Source: Toxonevra muliebris
Lineage: Eukaryota; Arthropoda; Insecta; Diptera; Pallopteridae
NCBI GenBank assembly: GCA_963691655.1
Contig: OY829326.1
Location: forward strand, 82,205,235 to 82,269,234
Reading direction: 5' to 3'
Length of the DNA: 64,000 bases
The position numbers and the translations under genes were made by a program. The notes beneath the pieces were generated by a model that ran no database searches, was not told where the DNA came from, and saw only the letters and a list, made by a program, of their open reading frames with translations. Position 1 is the first letter of the stretch. The number at the start of each line of letters is the position of its first letter. Shown here piece after piece: positions 42,824 to 53,540 of this stretch.

Positions 42824-45699
42824 AAATACATGGTATAAAACCATGGAGACAGAGAAGGGAGAACGCGGCTAAAAGGAAAGTAACGCAAACAGACCTTGAA
42901 CTAATTGTCTCAAAGTAGAAGAAGAAAAGGGCAGGAGCATCATACTACAGCCAGTCGCCTTCAAAAGAGTATCGAGTATCCTTTCAGCCAGCCAAGCACC
43001 CACACTTAAATTTACTGAAATTTGAAAAGTTTTTTCTCCCTTCCAATTAGTACAATTTACACTTAAATCAATTAAGGATCTGTTGCTGCCATCTTCTCGA
43101 ATAAAGAGCCCTCACATTCCGCATCGAAAAGTTTTCTCGCTTGTATGTTGTGTAAGCGAACCATTAATTTCGAACTCAAAATTTGGCAACAAACAAACAA
43201 ACAAACAACAAGGGACTAAATAAGAAACTCAATTCCTTTTCAATTTCGGTGTATGCATGTATGCGTATGTGCGGCAAAAGAAATTTACAAAGACGGCGAA
43301 TTGACTTGTTGCGTAAAAGTTCACAGGACAAACTGCTGGTATGCGAGGTTTTAATTATTATTCGCACTTTCGACGACGGAAATTGATTTTGAAATCAATT
43401 TCAAGTTAACAAATTAAAGAAGAAATTTTTATTGTTTTTCATATTTTTTCAAAAAATTAACAAATACAATTTTCGTATGAATATACTTATGCATGTACAT
43501 TTTGAAGCATACTTTGAGGCCTCGCGCTGCTGTACTATTAGCGTCAGCAGGCGTGATTTGCTATTTGTTGCTGACCTGGGGAAAATGACAGCGCCAGGCG
43601 AAATAAATGATGCTGAATCGTTTTATGGCCAAAGAATTAACTGTTCATGTTGATGCCAATTGATATATTTTGGAGTCCCCATAGGGTGAATGAAAATAGT
43701 TTGTTGTTTTCATTTTGTTACTCTCATGCTGATTTATGTGATTTTACAATAGAATTATGCACTTTATATGTGAAACTATGTGAGATAAAGAGAAACATCG
43801 GACATATATGCAGGCATACATACAATTATACCTATACATACATATGCAACGTATAGTCCCAACGGGAAAGGAAGCGGTCCAAAAGCGCTTCTTTACTTAT
43901 TTTGGAGCGCACCTCTGCCATCAGTAAGAGTACAACTCATATACTTTTACATTGCATGTTATAGGAAGTAAACGCTAACATCAAGCTTCCTGGAAGCGCT
44001 ATACATTGCTGTTTGGTGAGAATTACCAAGTACTAAAATCATTCATTTTATTTTTCTATTCAATTGAATGCTTCTCCTAACCTTCCTTGGAAGCGCTTTT
44101 TCGCTTACTTGAAAACGTTTTCGGGAAACTTAACATCAGCGCTTCCAATTTTTCTCCTACTAAGTTCATTGAGAGCACAAGGAGAGCGTTGGGGTAGGAC
44201 CTATGTACGTATGCACATTAGTGTGGAGCGACAATACATGGAGAAAAAAAGTCATCGAATCGAGTTTGAATACCTGCACAAAGTTGCATTTGGCTAAATT
44301 ATATGTAAATATATTTTTGTTTATTTCTTTTTTTATATATATCTTTTAGCCCTCTTATTATACATTATACAGAATGTTACAAAAATCAAAATCGTATTAT
44401 ATTTTAGTGTATAGCAGTCCGATTCTAAGTTTTTCCTAGCTAAAGCTTTATCTCCATCGCTAATAAGTAAACAAAATTTATTCGTAAAATTTTTTAGAGA
44501 TTAAATGAAATTGGCACTACTTTGGCTACAGAAATGTCAAAAAGAGTTGACAAAACATTTCGATACAAAATTTTGAAATAAAAAAGAACATAAAAAGGGG
44601 AAAAATTAAAAGAATTAGTTCCAATTTTCGCACAAATATCTCTTGGAAGAAAAATGAGAAATAACTTGACAAAGGAACGTAAATATTTATGACCGTCAAC
44701 TTACTTCCTTGATATGTTAGAGGACAGATTTATTGAGCCCTTACGCGTAGTTCCTATTTTTACCATGGAAGTTTGTACCGCCAAATTTATAAGTCCCAAA
44801 ACATTCGCAAAGAAATTACATGTTTTTGGCAAATCACCCAGGGACTTCGTATGCATTTTCATTACAAACTTTTGTATCCTAATTATACTAGTTTACAGTC
44901 ATTTTGTGCTAAGGACTCCTGAAATTTTTTTTTTGTTTTTTCCGAAGGTAGTTAAACTGTTTTGATCATATCTCGATAGAAAAACCATCAATATGATTGT
45001 AAAAGGTATCTGATTATTAATTTACCAATAAATATTGTAAACATTCATTTCCAATCAATTAATTAATTAGTTAATCAAAATATGAAACAAAAAACTTTTT
45101 TTTGGACCAAAATTAAAATCGATAACTCACTCAAAAAATAAGGAAGTTTAGAAATAGTAAAAATATGTCCGATTTCTTAATTTTACATAGAATATGCACA
45201 TTTAGGTAGAGAACGTGGTATTTATCAATAAATTCTATGGATAAATACCGGAGCTATGACCAATTACATATGTACCAAGATCAAAATTCTACTTTTTCTC
45301 TATATTTTTATTTTTCCTCATTTATAACATATATTATTGTTTTCTTTCATCTGTCAGTTTTGACAGTAGTATATGAAAGAGTGTATATTAGAGTGGGTCG
45401 AAGAAAAAAGTTTGAAAAGTCCACCCCCTATTTGAAAGCTTATGTGGAGAGAAAATTTTTTGGACCATCCTAAAAGTAGCCATCATAACTTTGGTATTTG
45501 ATGTCCGATATTCATAAATAATATATTGTTGTAAAGGTCTTGACACGTGCAATAGTTCCTTCTTAGATGTTATTCGTCTCCGAAGTCATATTTCTCTAAA
45601 GAAGTCTGTTACTCAAAGTTCTACCCCCCTAAATGCATTTTTATTTTTCACCAAATTAAAGCCCTTAAAAAACATTAAACAAGTTGTAGCTACTTAGAT
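42824..45699. other. No supported gene; GGAAGCG-rich block
   Basis: 43873-44145 contains several copies of (G)GAAGCG(C/G) on either strand (GGAAGCGGTCC, AAAGCGCTTC, GGAAGCGCTAT, GGAAGCGCTTTT, GCGCTTCC), perhaps an old repeat. The remaining frames (43183-43386, 43432-43653, 44714-44965) carry no recognisable domain. (ACAA)n-type repeat at 43190-43210. Confidence 0.4.
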
Positions 45700-46047
45700 A
45701 GTGGAAAATAGGCCAAGAACTGGACCACCACAGAAATTTACTCGACGAAATGTAACCCTACCCAAAAGAAAGTGGGCAAAAATCCAAGAATAAGTGCGCC
45801 AAAGTTAGCCGGTAGTATTACTGCAGTATCAGGGAAACATGTTCACCCTAAAACTGTACAAAGAACTTTTCGGAAAAGAAGCCTCTTATTACTGAAAAAT
45901 AGGCAGCTTCATCTGGATTTCGCAAGCAAGTACAAGGATATGGTTAAAAATGTTTGGAGAAGAGTCCTATTTACAGATGAATCTAAATTCAATATTTTTG
46001 ACAGCGATAGCCGTGCAGAAATTTTGCCCAACTCCGGCAGAGCACTT
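45700..46047 (+). pseudogene. Tc1-like transposase fragment
   Basis: VENRPRTGPPQKFTRRNVTL, then after a one-base shift near 45775, KNPRISAPKLAGSITAVSGK and HVHPKTVQRTFRK, then KKNRQLHLDFASKYKDM-like text and VLFTDESKFNIFDSDSR. This spans the GRP hook, the second helix-turn-helix and the first catalytic aspartate of a Tc1-family protein. A gap exists between RKRSL and LLLKNRQ. It is cut off at about 46047 by a hAT-like copy. It differs from the 20.9 kb Tc1 (different linker and HTH text). Confidence 0.8.
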
Positions 46048-46049
46048 CA

Positions 46050-46317
46050 AACCAAAATCCGCTAAAATGAAGAATAAAATGCGTATTTTCTTTAAAAAAG
46101 CGTTAAATTTTTTTTCCTTATAAAGGTGCGAGAAAACTCAATACATTTAAACTTTTTCACTAATACAGGCACACATCTGATACTTCCAGTTTCATAGATT
46201 TTTCGAAGATATTTTATATTGAAAAAACGCGCTGAGCGCTAAATCACTTTTATTTCAACGTTTTAATTTTCAAAAATCCCTAACATCAGCGGGAAAAGCG
46301 CTGAGTTGGCCACACTG
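46050..46317 (-). mobile_element. hAT-like CAGTGTGGCC family, copy 5, one end
   Basis: Reverse orientation. The outer end CAGTGTGGCC (46317) is intact. The other end is short of about 24 bases: it starts inside the right terminal region (AAAATCCGCTAAAATGAAG). The interior differs from copies 3 and 6, so it is a separate subfamily or a deletion derivative. It abuts a Tc1 fragment on one side and a Helitron-type end on the other. Confidence 0.7.
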
Positions 46318-46423
46318 AACAAAACCTACACCAACGAGTAGTTTGGTTTTCTTTTGATATTTGTTTTTTCATAAAGAGATTTCTTGAACAAAAAAAAAAA
46401 AAATAGCTCCAGTTACCGACTAG
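46318..46423 (+). mobile_element. Helitron-type 3' terminus, copy 3
   Basis: Plus orientation, ending CAGTTACCGACTAG followed by T. Homologous to 111-230 and 9368-9456, but one arm of the terminal hairpin is deleted, so on its own it would not be called. Confidence 0.5.
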
Positions 46424-48110
46424 TTTTATATTATCGGGCTTATTCAATTTTGCATGTGCGGTGGAATGATAGGCAAGTGACTGAGAAATTTCTCCCATAC
46501 AACTTTAGTTTTTTTCGGTTTTGTAAGTTACAGTTTTTTTTTTAAAAACAATTTTTCTTTATGTCTTACAGTTTGTATTCTCCAAAGAAAATCCGGTATT
46601 TTATGGTATTTTTAATTTGGAAAAATATTTTGACAATTTCTTCCAAATTTGGCAGTTCACACTTCAAATTAATTAGTAAAAATTGAATTAAATTCAGTTG
46701 TTAGGCTTTAAATGAAGAATGAAGCCAGAAGATTTTCAAAAAGTTCATAGAACTGGCAGATCAGACGATCGTTTGTGACAGTCCCCTCATTTCAACAATC
46801 TATATAAGTGAAAATACTGTAAAGTAAATGAAAATTACAAAGACAGTTATTTTATTGAAAGGAACTACCGTTCTATACCATATACTTTTGGCCTTTCTTC
46901 TTTGGCACTTGTGTTACTTATTGGTCAGATTTTCTGACATCTGTTTTTCGTATGAAAAAATTTTTTGTTGAAAAAAAAATTTTTATATACTCAGAAACAG
47001 GCCTTCTTCTTCTTTTTTAGTATTTTTAATTTGAAAAAATTTTTTACAAACCGGTATGTTTAAAAATTTGATTTTAACAATATCTCTAAAGCAAATATTT
47101 AGGAGATATATTTTCTAGCGAGAAAATATGGAAAGAAACCCCTTATTTTCACGTTGGACCAATGCAGACAAAACCAATTCATAGAAACCTGCTACTGAAG
47201 CAGTTTCAACCTCTGGTTTGAACACATTAATTATTTAAATTCATATGTTCTACTCATTTCTTTCATTTTTGGATGGCTATTACGAAAAATTGCTGGTTAC
47301 AGAACAATCGCATTCTATGGGAGAAGGTTGTTCTTTACTGTATAGAGGCTTCTGTTGGAAGAATTGCAGAGGTACCATAATACCAGCTCTTTCAGCTGTA
47401 TTGTTAATGAATGGCCAAATTTTCTTGTTTTATTAGTAAAAAAAACTGACTTAATACCTATGATTTCAATAAATTCGAGGCGAATGCCTTATAAAAACAA
47501 TAAGATACTCTTCCTTCTAAAATCAAGAAAACTTTCTTCTTGAAGAAAAACTATAGATATATCTTTTTACTTTTGTTCTATTTTATTAGGGAGTTTTGGC
47601 TCTGTTCAGGAACTTTCTCTGGTCGGAATATTTCTAAATAAAGGAACCATGCAATTATGGGAGAATGTACACATAGAAGGACGAAAAAAAAGCAATTTTT
47701 AAAAAAAAATTTAGGGAATTTTGAGAATATGTTTAATTTTTTTTGTTAAAAAATATTCAATATTGGCCTAGTATTTGTGTACTCTTTCATCCGTAAGCGA
47801 CAAAAAGTCTTTAACGTAGGGGAATTTGAAAATATTTTTATTTCACAAAATGCCGGGCATTTGAAGTTAGCGTAGTGGTTTTTAGGCAACCATTTTTAGT
47901 ATTTTGCTGATAAAAAATAACTAAGCAACTAAAAAAAATCCTATGACAAAAAAATGAAAAAAACTTCAAGTCAAACAGTTCAGTTTTTGTCGAGATATTT
48001 TGGTCACCGCTTTAAAAAACATGGTTTCGAGAAAAACCCTTGATCTGCCTGCTCGGGGGCGGCAAGCAGCCGTTATTTCTTCGAATTTTTTTTTTTATTT
48101 TTTACTAGAC
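46424..48110. other. No supported gene
   Basis: AT-rich with T-runs. Frames at 47245-47543 have no recognisable domain. Nothing repetitive noticed. Confidence 0.5.
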
Positions 48111-48114
48111 ATTC

Positions 48115-48755
48115 TTGTCTATATTCCCCTTTGAATTTGGTAAAGGCATAAAACTTGCCACAATGTCAAAAGCACTAGTGTCAAAACTGATTGAGCACGG
48201 GGTCTGTAATAACTTCAGGCGATGGATTACTAGTTTTCTTAGTAACCGTTCTATCCGTGTTTTAATATACGGTATTGCATTGCTGGAGTGTCGCAGGGTC
48301 GATAAGTCTTCTGTCCATCCCTTTGCATTGTCTTCATCAATGACCTTCTGCCGATTCCTTTGCATTGTCTTCATCAATGACCTTCTGTCATTGACAAATA
48401 ATCCTATCTACCCGTTTGCGGATGACACCTATATAAAATGCCCTAACTAAGAGATTGAGAAAAAAAGGTATGCTATGAATGAATCACTCAATAATGGTCT
48501 CCAATCAATCTCTGAATGGGTTTTACAAACAGAGTTGAATTCAACGCGCGTAAGACCCAATGTTGCCTGTTATCTCACAAACGAGTTTCCCAACTCCATG
48601 GAACATCGTAAAAACCTGGCCTGCGTGACTCTATTCCATCGCTATTTTTATCACGGATTCCACGTGAACACGGTTTCCAACGCATCACGCACAATGCTCT
48701 GCATTTATAGGGGCAATACCCCTGTATTTTACTATATCATTAACTGATGTTCTGG
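48115..48755 (+). pseudogene. LINE reverse transcriptase fragment (Jockey type)
   Basis: Text runs MSKALVSKLIEHGVCNNFRR, WITSFLSNRSIRVLIYG, then a damaged 'GVPQGS..SP' block, CIVFINDLLSLTNNPIYPFA and the catalytic ADD box as FADDT, then ESLNNGLQSISEW and, after a shift, NRVEFNARKTQCCLLSHKRV. This is the palm and thumb of a non-LTR reverse transcriptase copying RNA at a nicked target. A 29-base segment (TTTGCATTGTCTTCATCAAT and on) at 48321-48349 is repeated at 48358-48386, duplicating the FINDLL region. Shifts and stops make it inactive. It may or may not be from the same family as the 7-9 kb LINE. Confidence 0.8.
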
Positions 48756-48890
48756 TACAATTTTTTAAAAATTACGTTCCGTAAGCATTCGTATGCCATA
48801 ATCCCATTCAGACCGTTCGTATGACGTATCACGTATAGTTGTTTCGTACGAATTCCATTCCGTTCACGGGCCAGACGATTTAACCCCAGG
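48756..48890 (-). repeat. Dispersed repeat, copy B (partner at 2.9 kb)
   Basis: Inverted relative to 2903-3035; shared landmarks are CCGTGAACGGAATG, ACGTGATACGT, ACGAACGGTC and GATTATGGCAT.CGAATG. It follows the LINE fragment directly. Confidence 0.6.
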
Positions 48891-49452
48891 TTTACCCGGC
48901 TAGTTCCAACAAGTTAACGTTGCGGTCACTAGCTGATTCAAAGGGGACTTTAATGTTTGAAAAATAGAAAATGAAAATGTACTTGACTAAAAAAAAAAAA
49001 CAGTGAAGCAAAAATGCAATTACTTTTTTTTTTTAAGTAAATTGTCAAAGATTTGTGTTTTCGTTTTCATTTGTCACTTTGTCATGATAAAAACTCGAAA
49101 CGAAATTAAACTTTTGTAAATATTTTGCTTTATTTATTTTAAACTTTACTAAAAATAACAAATTCCAAAATGTTTTTTATTTCTTTTTTGTGTTTCATGT
49201 AAACAAATTCGCAAATCAATTAGCGACTAAAGTTTATTTTTTATTGAGAGCACACAATAATAATAACAACAACAACTTTGCTGGAATGTGAAATTCAATG
49301 CGCTTTTAGTTTCAATTTCATCAACAACAATTTCTGTTCAATTGCACCTTCAATTACTGTGCAAAGTTAATCTGTTGTCCTATTGCTGCTTTTCTAACTG
49401 TAACTGTTGCCACCCAGTATCGCCATCAATTGCTGCTGCTGCAGTTATTTAG
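48891..49452. other. No supported gene
   Basis: AT-rich; CAA/TTG-rich stretches around 49262-49345. Confidence 0.5.
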
Positions 49453-49596
49453 TGAGTTGGTGGGCGGTGGTAGGTGCAGTAGAGTGTGCAATGGATGAAT
49501 GTGACTGACGCTTCTGTGAGTATTTGTTTGCAGCTTGCTTCTGCTGCTGTAACAAATTCAATTTTTTATGATCCACATCGAATGTTTTCGATTTCA
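49453..49596 (-). other. Candidate terminal exon, unknown gene
   Basis: Minus strand. After an acceptor-like TTTGTTTAG the frame reads SKVKSKTFDVDHKKLNLLQQ, then QKQAANKYSQKRQSHSS and a Thr/Ala tail to HQLTK and TAA. CAG-rich coding and even codon use suggest a real exon. The preceding exon would need to end with two bases of a codon; the open stretch at 49944-50165 does not offer a donor in that phase, so the two cannot be joined simply. Confidence 0.35.
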
Positions 49597-49943
49597 CTTT
49601 AGAACTAAACAAATAAAAAATATTTCCACAACGCACTATGGGGCAAAGGAGCGTTTACTATCTACAAATTATAACTTTCTTGTAGTAAATGTTAAAAGCC
49701 AGAATAGTCACTTAGGTTAGGGCAGGTTAAAATTGCTTCCTGCAAGTGCCAGCACACTTTGGTCACCAAGGCAACATTTTTGGTATTTATTTATTCATCC
49801 TACAAACATTTTTTTACAGACTATATTCAATATTAGAGATTGACTTTTTTCAACGAAGTGATTTGCAACTACGAGAAAAAGAAAATGCTGGTAAACCTCG
49901 AAACCGCTTCACTTGACGATTCCTACCGAATTAAAATTGGCGT

Positions 49944-50165
49944 TCAAAAGTTTGACGAAATGACTGTGAGCGCTTTGGTCACATCTCGTACATTGTTGTT
50001 TCGGTGTGCTAGACCCTTCCTCTTCCGCGTTAGGTCGTCCAGCAGCTTATTGGCATCCTCCAACTCGCATGCATCGTCATCGTTTTCTGATGTGCGGAAA
50101 ATTTTCATCATAGCTACATCGCTATATTGCCTCTTTGCACTCGTCGACGGTATTTCTGCTGACAT
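49944..50165 (-). CDS. Short unknown open frame
   Basis: Minus strand from ATG 50163-50165: MSAEIPSTSAKRQYSDVAMM, then an acidic stretch (SENDDDACELEDANKLLDDL) and a basic one (RKRKGLAHRNNNV) to a TGA at 49944-49946, 73 residues. The mix of charged residues and the ATG after a plausible leader (with a TTCACTTCACAG acceptor-like site about 50 bases upstream) make it more credible than its overlapping plus-strand frame. The central part may form a short coiled coil. No family recognised. Host gene or transposon accessory protein are both possible. Confidence 0.35.
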   Translation of the reverse strand: MSAEIPSTSAKRQYSDVAMMKIFRTSENDDDACELEDANKLLDDLTRKRKGLAHRNNNVRDVTKALTVISSNF

Positions 50166-50642
50166 TGACAGCTTGGCGCAGGGCTGTCGTTTTGAAAATT
50201 TTCTGTGAAGTGAAATTGAAAAAATCGAAGTGATTTTTAAAAAAGTGAAATGTTTTTTGAAGCGTAAGTAATAAGAAAATGACATATTTTCAAAATTTAT
50301 CTGGTTTTATGCGCTTAGTTTGCGAAAAAAAAACTTTTGGTGGAGCGCTACTGTGTGGCAGACATTCATTTCTTCATTTTCAACCAAATTAATAAATTAT
50401 ATGACAGTTCGTCATCAGTGTTGCTACATAGGTAGCAAAAGATCTAAAAATGTACTAAAGTACGTATGCTAAATAGTATCTCTTGACTTTTTATAGGGAA
50501 TATAAATTCAAACACAACGATCTGGCTACAGTCGGAGCATATTACAGAGATGAGCATATTTAGAAGTGTTTTTATGTAAAAGGAAGTGACGAAGTGTCGG
50601 GCTTGAAAGTGAAGTGAAAAAGTTCAATTGAAGTGACAGCGA

Positions 50643-50844
50643 CAGCACTGGCTTGGCGTATTTGGTGTTACGTGAAGCCAGACCGATTCCGTTTCGCCGC
50701 CTTGCTTGTTGATGGTTCTGGATGTGTGGACTGGTATTTGACGTACTCGTCGACCACAGCCTGGTATTTTGCTTTATCGGCCTGATCGAACTCGTGTACC
50801 GATCCAGCCGCTTCATTTTTGGCAATTTTGACAAATCGGTACAT
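50643..50844 (-). other. Coding-like segment, unknown
   Basis: Minus strand: MYRFVKIAKNEAAGSVHEFD, then KAKYQAVVDEYVKYQSTHPE and a basic end KAAKRNRSGFT before TAA. It is open for 60-odd codons with balanced composition, unlike the A/T-driven frames around. It may continue the upstream segment at 50886-51090 after a frame change. Not recognised. Confidence 0.35.
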
Positions 50845-50885
50845 TGTGGTACCGATTCTTCCTGATCAGTGCTTCCGATTTGGGC

Positions 50886-51090
50886 CTATTTGTTTTCAGT
50901 TTTGGGGTTGGCTGGCTTACAATACGTTTGTCTGCCGCCACCAAATAGGTTGTACTGGTGTACTGCTGCTGCTTCCACCAGTATTTGTTGTTGTTGGAAA
51001 CGCTGTAGACTGCCTGCTACCAGCGGTTCGTCTTCTGAGCTTGTACAGAGCTCCCCAACTATCCGAATTTTTTTTTTGTTAGTCGTCATG
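50886..51090 (-). other. Coding-like segment, unknown
   Basis: Minus strand: MTTNKKKIRIVGELCTSSED, then a Gln/Ala-rich part and NLFGGGRQTYCKPANPKTEN before TAA. It lies just upstream (in transcription sense) of the 50643-50844 segment and could be the front of the same broken protein. The whole 49.4-51.6 kb block is more GC-rich than its surroundings. Confidence 0.3.
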
Positions 51091-51578
51091 TCATCCAGTT
51101 CGTACGGCCGCCTGCACCGCCTGATCTTACACCAGGTACGGCTGTGCACTCGGACAAGTCCGAGTACTCGACGGCCAATGAGTAAAAAGGGTAAAGAGAA
51201 AGGTTCACCATGCCAGCGTCCCATGCCATGATAAGGTCGCCGTTACTCTCCGAGGTGGCCCGGTGTCGGAGAGGCTCCGTGCAATGACAGCCTAAGTTTT
51301 AACTCATTTTTTCTACTCAACATACGCGAGACTGACGTACTGGCTTCACATACATATTCAAATACAAATCCGGGTTAATCCCCTGGCTGCCAAACTCACC
51401 CAATAGGCACGGGTCGCATAACACCCTGGGTTAGGGGTACTTTTTATAAGGGACTGAGCTCCCTCCACCTAGTCCATCTTAGCCTACTGCATATCAGACA
51501 TCTGATGTACTCTATTAGCAGTAACAGTTTACACCAGTCATCTGATGTGCACTAGTTACCAGCCGTCACAACGTGGAG
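51091..51578. other. GC-richer non-coding block with a stem-loop
   Basis: Holds an 8-base perfect stem CTCTCCGA/TCGGAGAG at about 51248-51275, and TCTGATGT repeated at 51501 and 51540. The base composition and lack of frames suggest an untranslated part of a retroelement, but I cannot name it. Confidence 0.35.
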
Positions 51579-51586
51579 GTGATAGA

Positions 51587-52220
51587 CAGTGTGGCCAACT
51601 CAACGATTTTCCCACTAAATTTAGTGCTTTTTAAAAATTAAAACGCGGAAAAAAGTGGCTTAGCAGTCAGCAGGTTTTTTAGCGCGTTTTTTTCAATTTA
51701 ATTGCTCCGCTAAATAATCCATTTCCTGAATAATCCTAGCAACATTTTTTATCGAAAAAATGAGCAATGAACCAAAGTCACTCAATTCAAAAAATTCTTT
51801 ACTTCATATAAAAAATGGATGAAAACACGAAAATTTATTTTTTGAAAACTACAAAATACCTGACGACGTACATAAACAGCACTAGTGTTTATAATGCTTC
51901 TGAATTCAGACTAAAGAGTGTGTTATGGAAAGAATATAGACTTCGACATCGATATGAGATACTTATAAATTTTTACTCTGTATATTTTTTTGTGATCAAA
52001 GTCTATAAAATACTATTTTATCTTATAATCATAATTTAGACATGCTGTGAATTAAAAACTTTAAAAATCCATGTATTTAATTAATTTTCTTTTTAATACG
52101 TTTGTAAATAAATTTGTGTTTAATACTTTTCTAAGAAAAAAATTTAGCGCTTTTTTAAAGGAAATACGCGTTTTTTCCTTCACTTTAGCGGATTTTGAAA
52201 AACAAAAGTTGGCCACACTG
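51587..52220 (+). mobile_element. hAT-like CAGTGTGGCC family, copy 6, complete
   Basis: 634 bp. CAGTGTGGCCAACT and AGTTGGCCACACTG are perfect inverted ends, with the exact 8-bp duplication GTGATAGA at 51579-51586 and 52221-52228. This is the cleanest copy and defines the family's short form. It has no transposase. Sub-terminal sequences near each end are weakly inverted (GCGCTTTT..., AAACGCGG/CCGCG-like). Confidence 0.9.
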
Positions 52221-52317
52221 GTGATAGACCAGATTTCCATCAGAAACTCAATTACGGCACTTACCTAAGTACATGTTAGTCCCCTTAACTAATAGCACAA
52301 CGGCCATTCCACAGCTT

Positions 52318-52502
52318 TAAGAGCTTATGTTTTCTGATGTCAGCAAGTGCTTGAAGCTCATGGAATTTAGTAAGAGGCTTAGAGCTATGGCAGAAATAGT
52401 TACTACATCCAAAGAGTATAGATTACAAAGAGGTCACAATTCGCTCTTAAGCTTTTTGGAACGTAAAAAGCTAGAAACCATTTATAAGGTGCCATACCGA
52501 TG
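52318..52502 (+). other. Coding-like segment, unknown
   Basis: Open from about 52321: ELMFSDVSKCLKLMEFSKRL, RAMAEIVTTSKEYRLQRGHN, SLLSFLERKKLETIYKVPYR then TGA. Balanced, helix-forming composition. It lies just beyond the hAT insertion and may belong to the same broken element as 51091-51578. Not recognised. Confidence 0.3.
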
Positions 52503-52682
52503 AAGCGAACGCAACGGTACATAAATCAGCATAAACATATTTTCAACTTTTAATGTGCTCTGAGGAAATAACTCATATTAGTGCCGTTACTTACGTTTCC
52601 GCACAAAACAACTATTTTGAGTACTCGTCTTAGATATGTGAAATTCTGCAAATTGGTCAATGAAAAATAAAGAAGAAAATTG

Positions 52683-53540
52683 TTTCCAAATAGATTTATT
52701 TATCGACAGTAGAAGTTCATAAGAAATTTGACTGTTTTGCTTAAATTAGTATATTTTTTAATGCAGATTTGATTTGCCTAGCGTTACTTACGTTTCAAGT
52801 TGTGTATCACTGGTCTATTAATGCAAAATTTTTAGGAATAAACTAGATAAAAGCGGGTCACTGAGTTCGAATCCGTGGTCTAATACACTGTACTACATCG
52901 GGATTATTGATTATGGAGCACACAACCTTGGAATAATCTAACATATAAAAAAGTAAAAGTGAAATTCGTATGCTTAACAAAAGAAATTTAGATTTTTAAA
53001 ACAATTTTTTATTATTTTTTTTGTTTGTTTTAAGTTCCTAGCGTAGCACAGTATATGTCGAATTCAGCGACCGCCTTTTAGCTCAAGTACACTTGACTTG
53101 TCCTACTAATTTTTCCAAATAGATTTATTTATCGACAGTAGAAGTTCATAAGAAATTTGACTGTTTTGCTTAAATTAGTATATTTTTTAATGCAGATTTG
53201 ATTTGCCTAGCGTTACTTACGTTTCAAGTTGTGTATCACTGGTCTATTAATGCAAAATTTTTAGGAATAAACTAGATAAAAGCGGGTCACTGAGTTCGAA
53301 TCCGTGGTCTAATACACTGTACTACATCGGGATTATTGATTATGGAGCACACAACCTTGGAATAATCTAACATATAAAAAAGTAAAAGTGAAATTCGTAT
53401 GCTTAACAAAAGAAATTTAGATTTTTAAAACAATTTTTTATTATTTTTTTTGTTTGTTTTAAGTTCCTAGCGTAGCACAGTATATGTCGAATTCAGCGAC
53501 CGCCTTTTAGCTCAAGTACACTTGACTTGTCCTACTAATT
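52683..53540 (+). repeat. 429-bp perfect tandem duplication
   Basis: 52683-53111 is repeated at 53112-53540 with no difference that I can see. Each unit holds a tRNA-B-box-like GAGTTCGAATCC (without a convincing A box), the motif GTTACTTACGTTTC, and CTAGCGTAGCACAG. No open frame. Perfect identity means a very recent event or an assembly artefact. Confidence 0.85.

Noticed and set aside
43190..43215. CRISPR-like or satellite array
   Set aside because: Only a short (ACAA)n run; no array of spaced repeats was seen anywhere in the window.
49840..50208. 122-residue plus-strand frame
   Set aside because: It overlaps the more credible minus-strand frame and is rich in S/L/F/R as expected of an antisense shadow.
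52860..52960. tRNA gene suggested by GAGTTCGAATCC
   Set aside because: A good B box, but no A box at the right distance and no cloverleaf could be drawn; treated as part of the tandem repeat.
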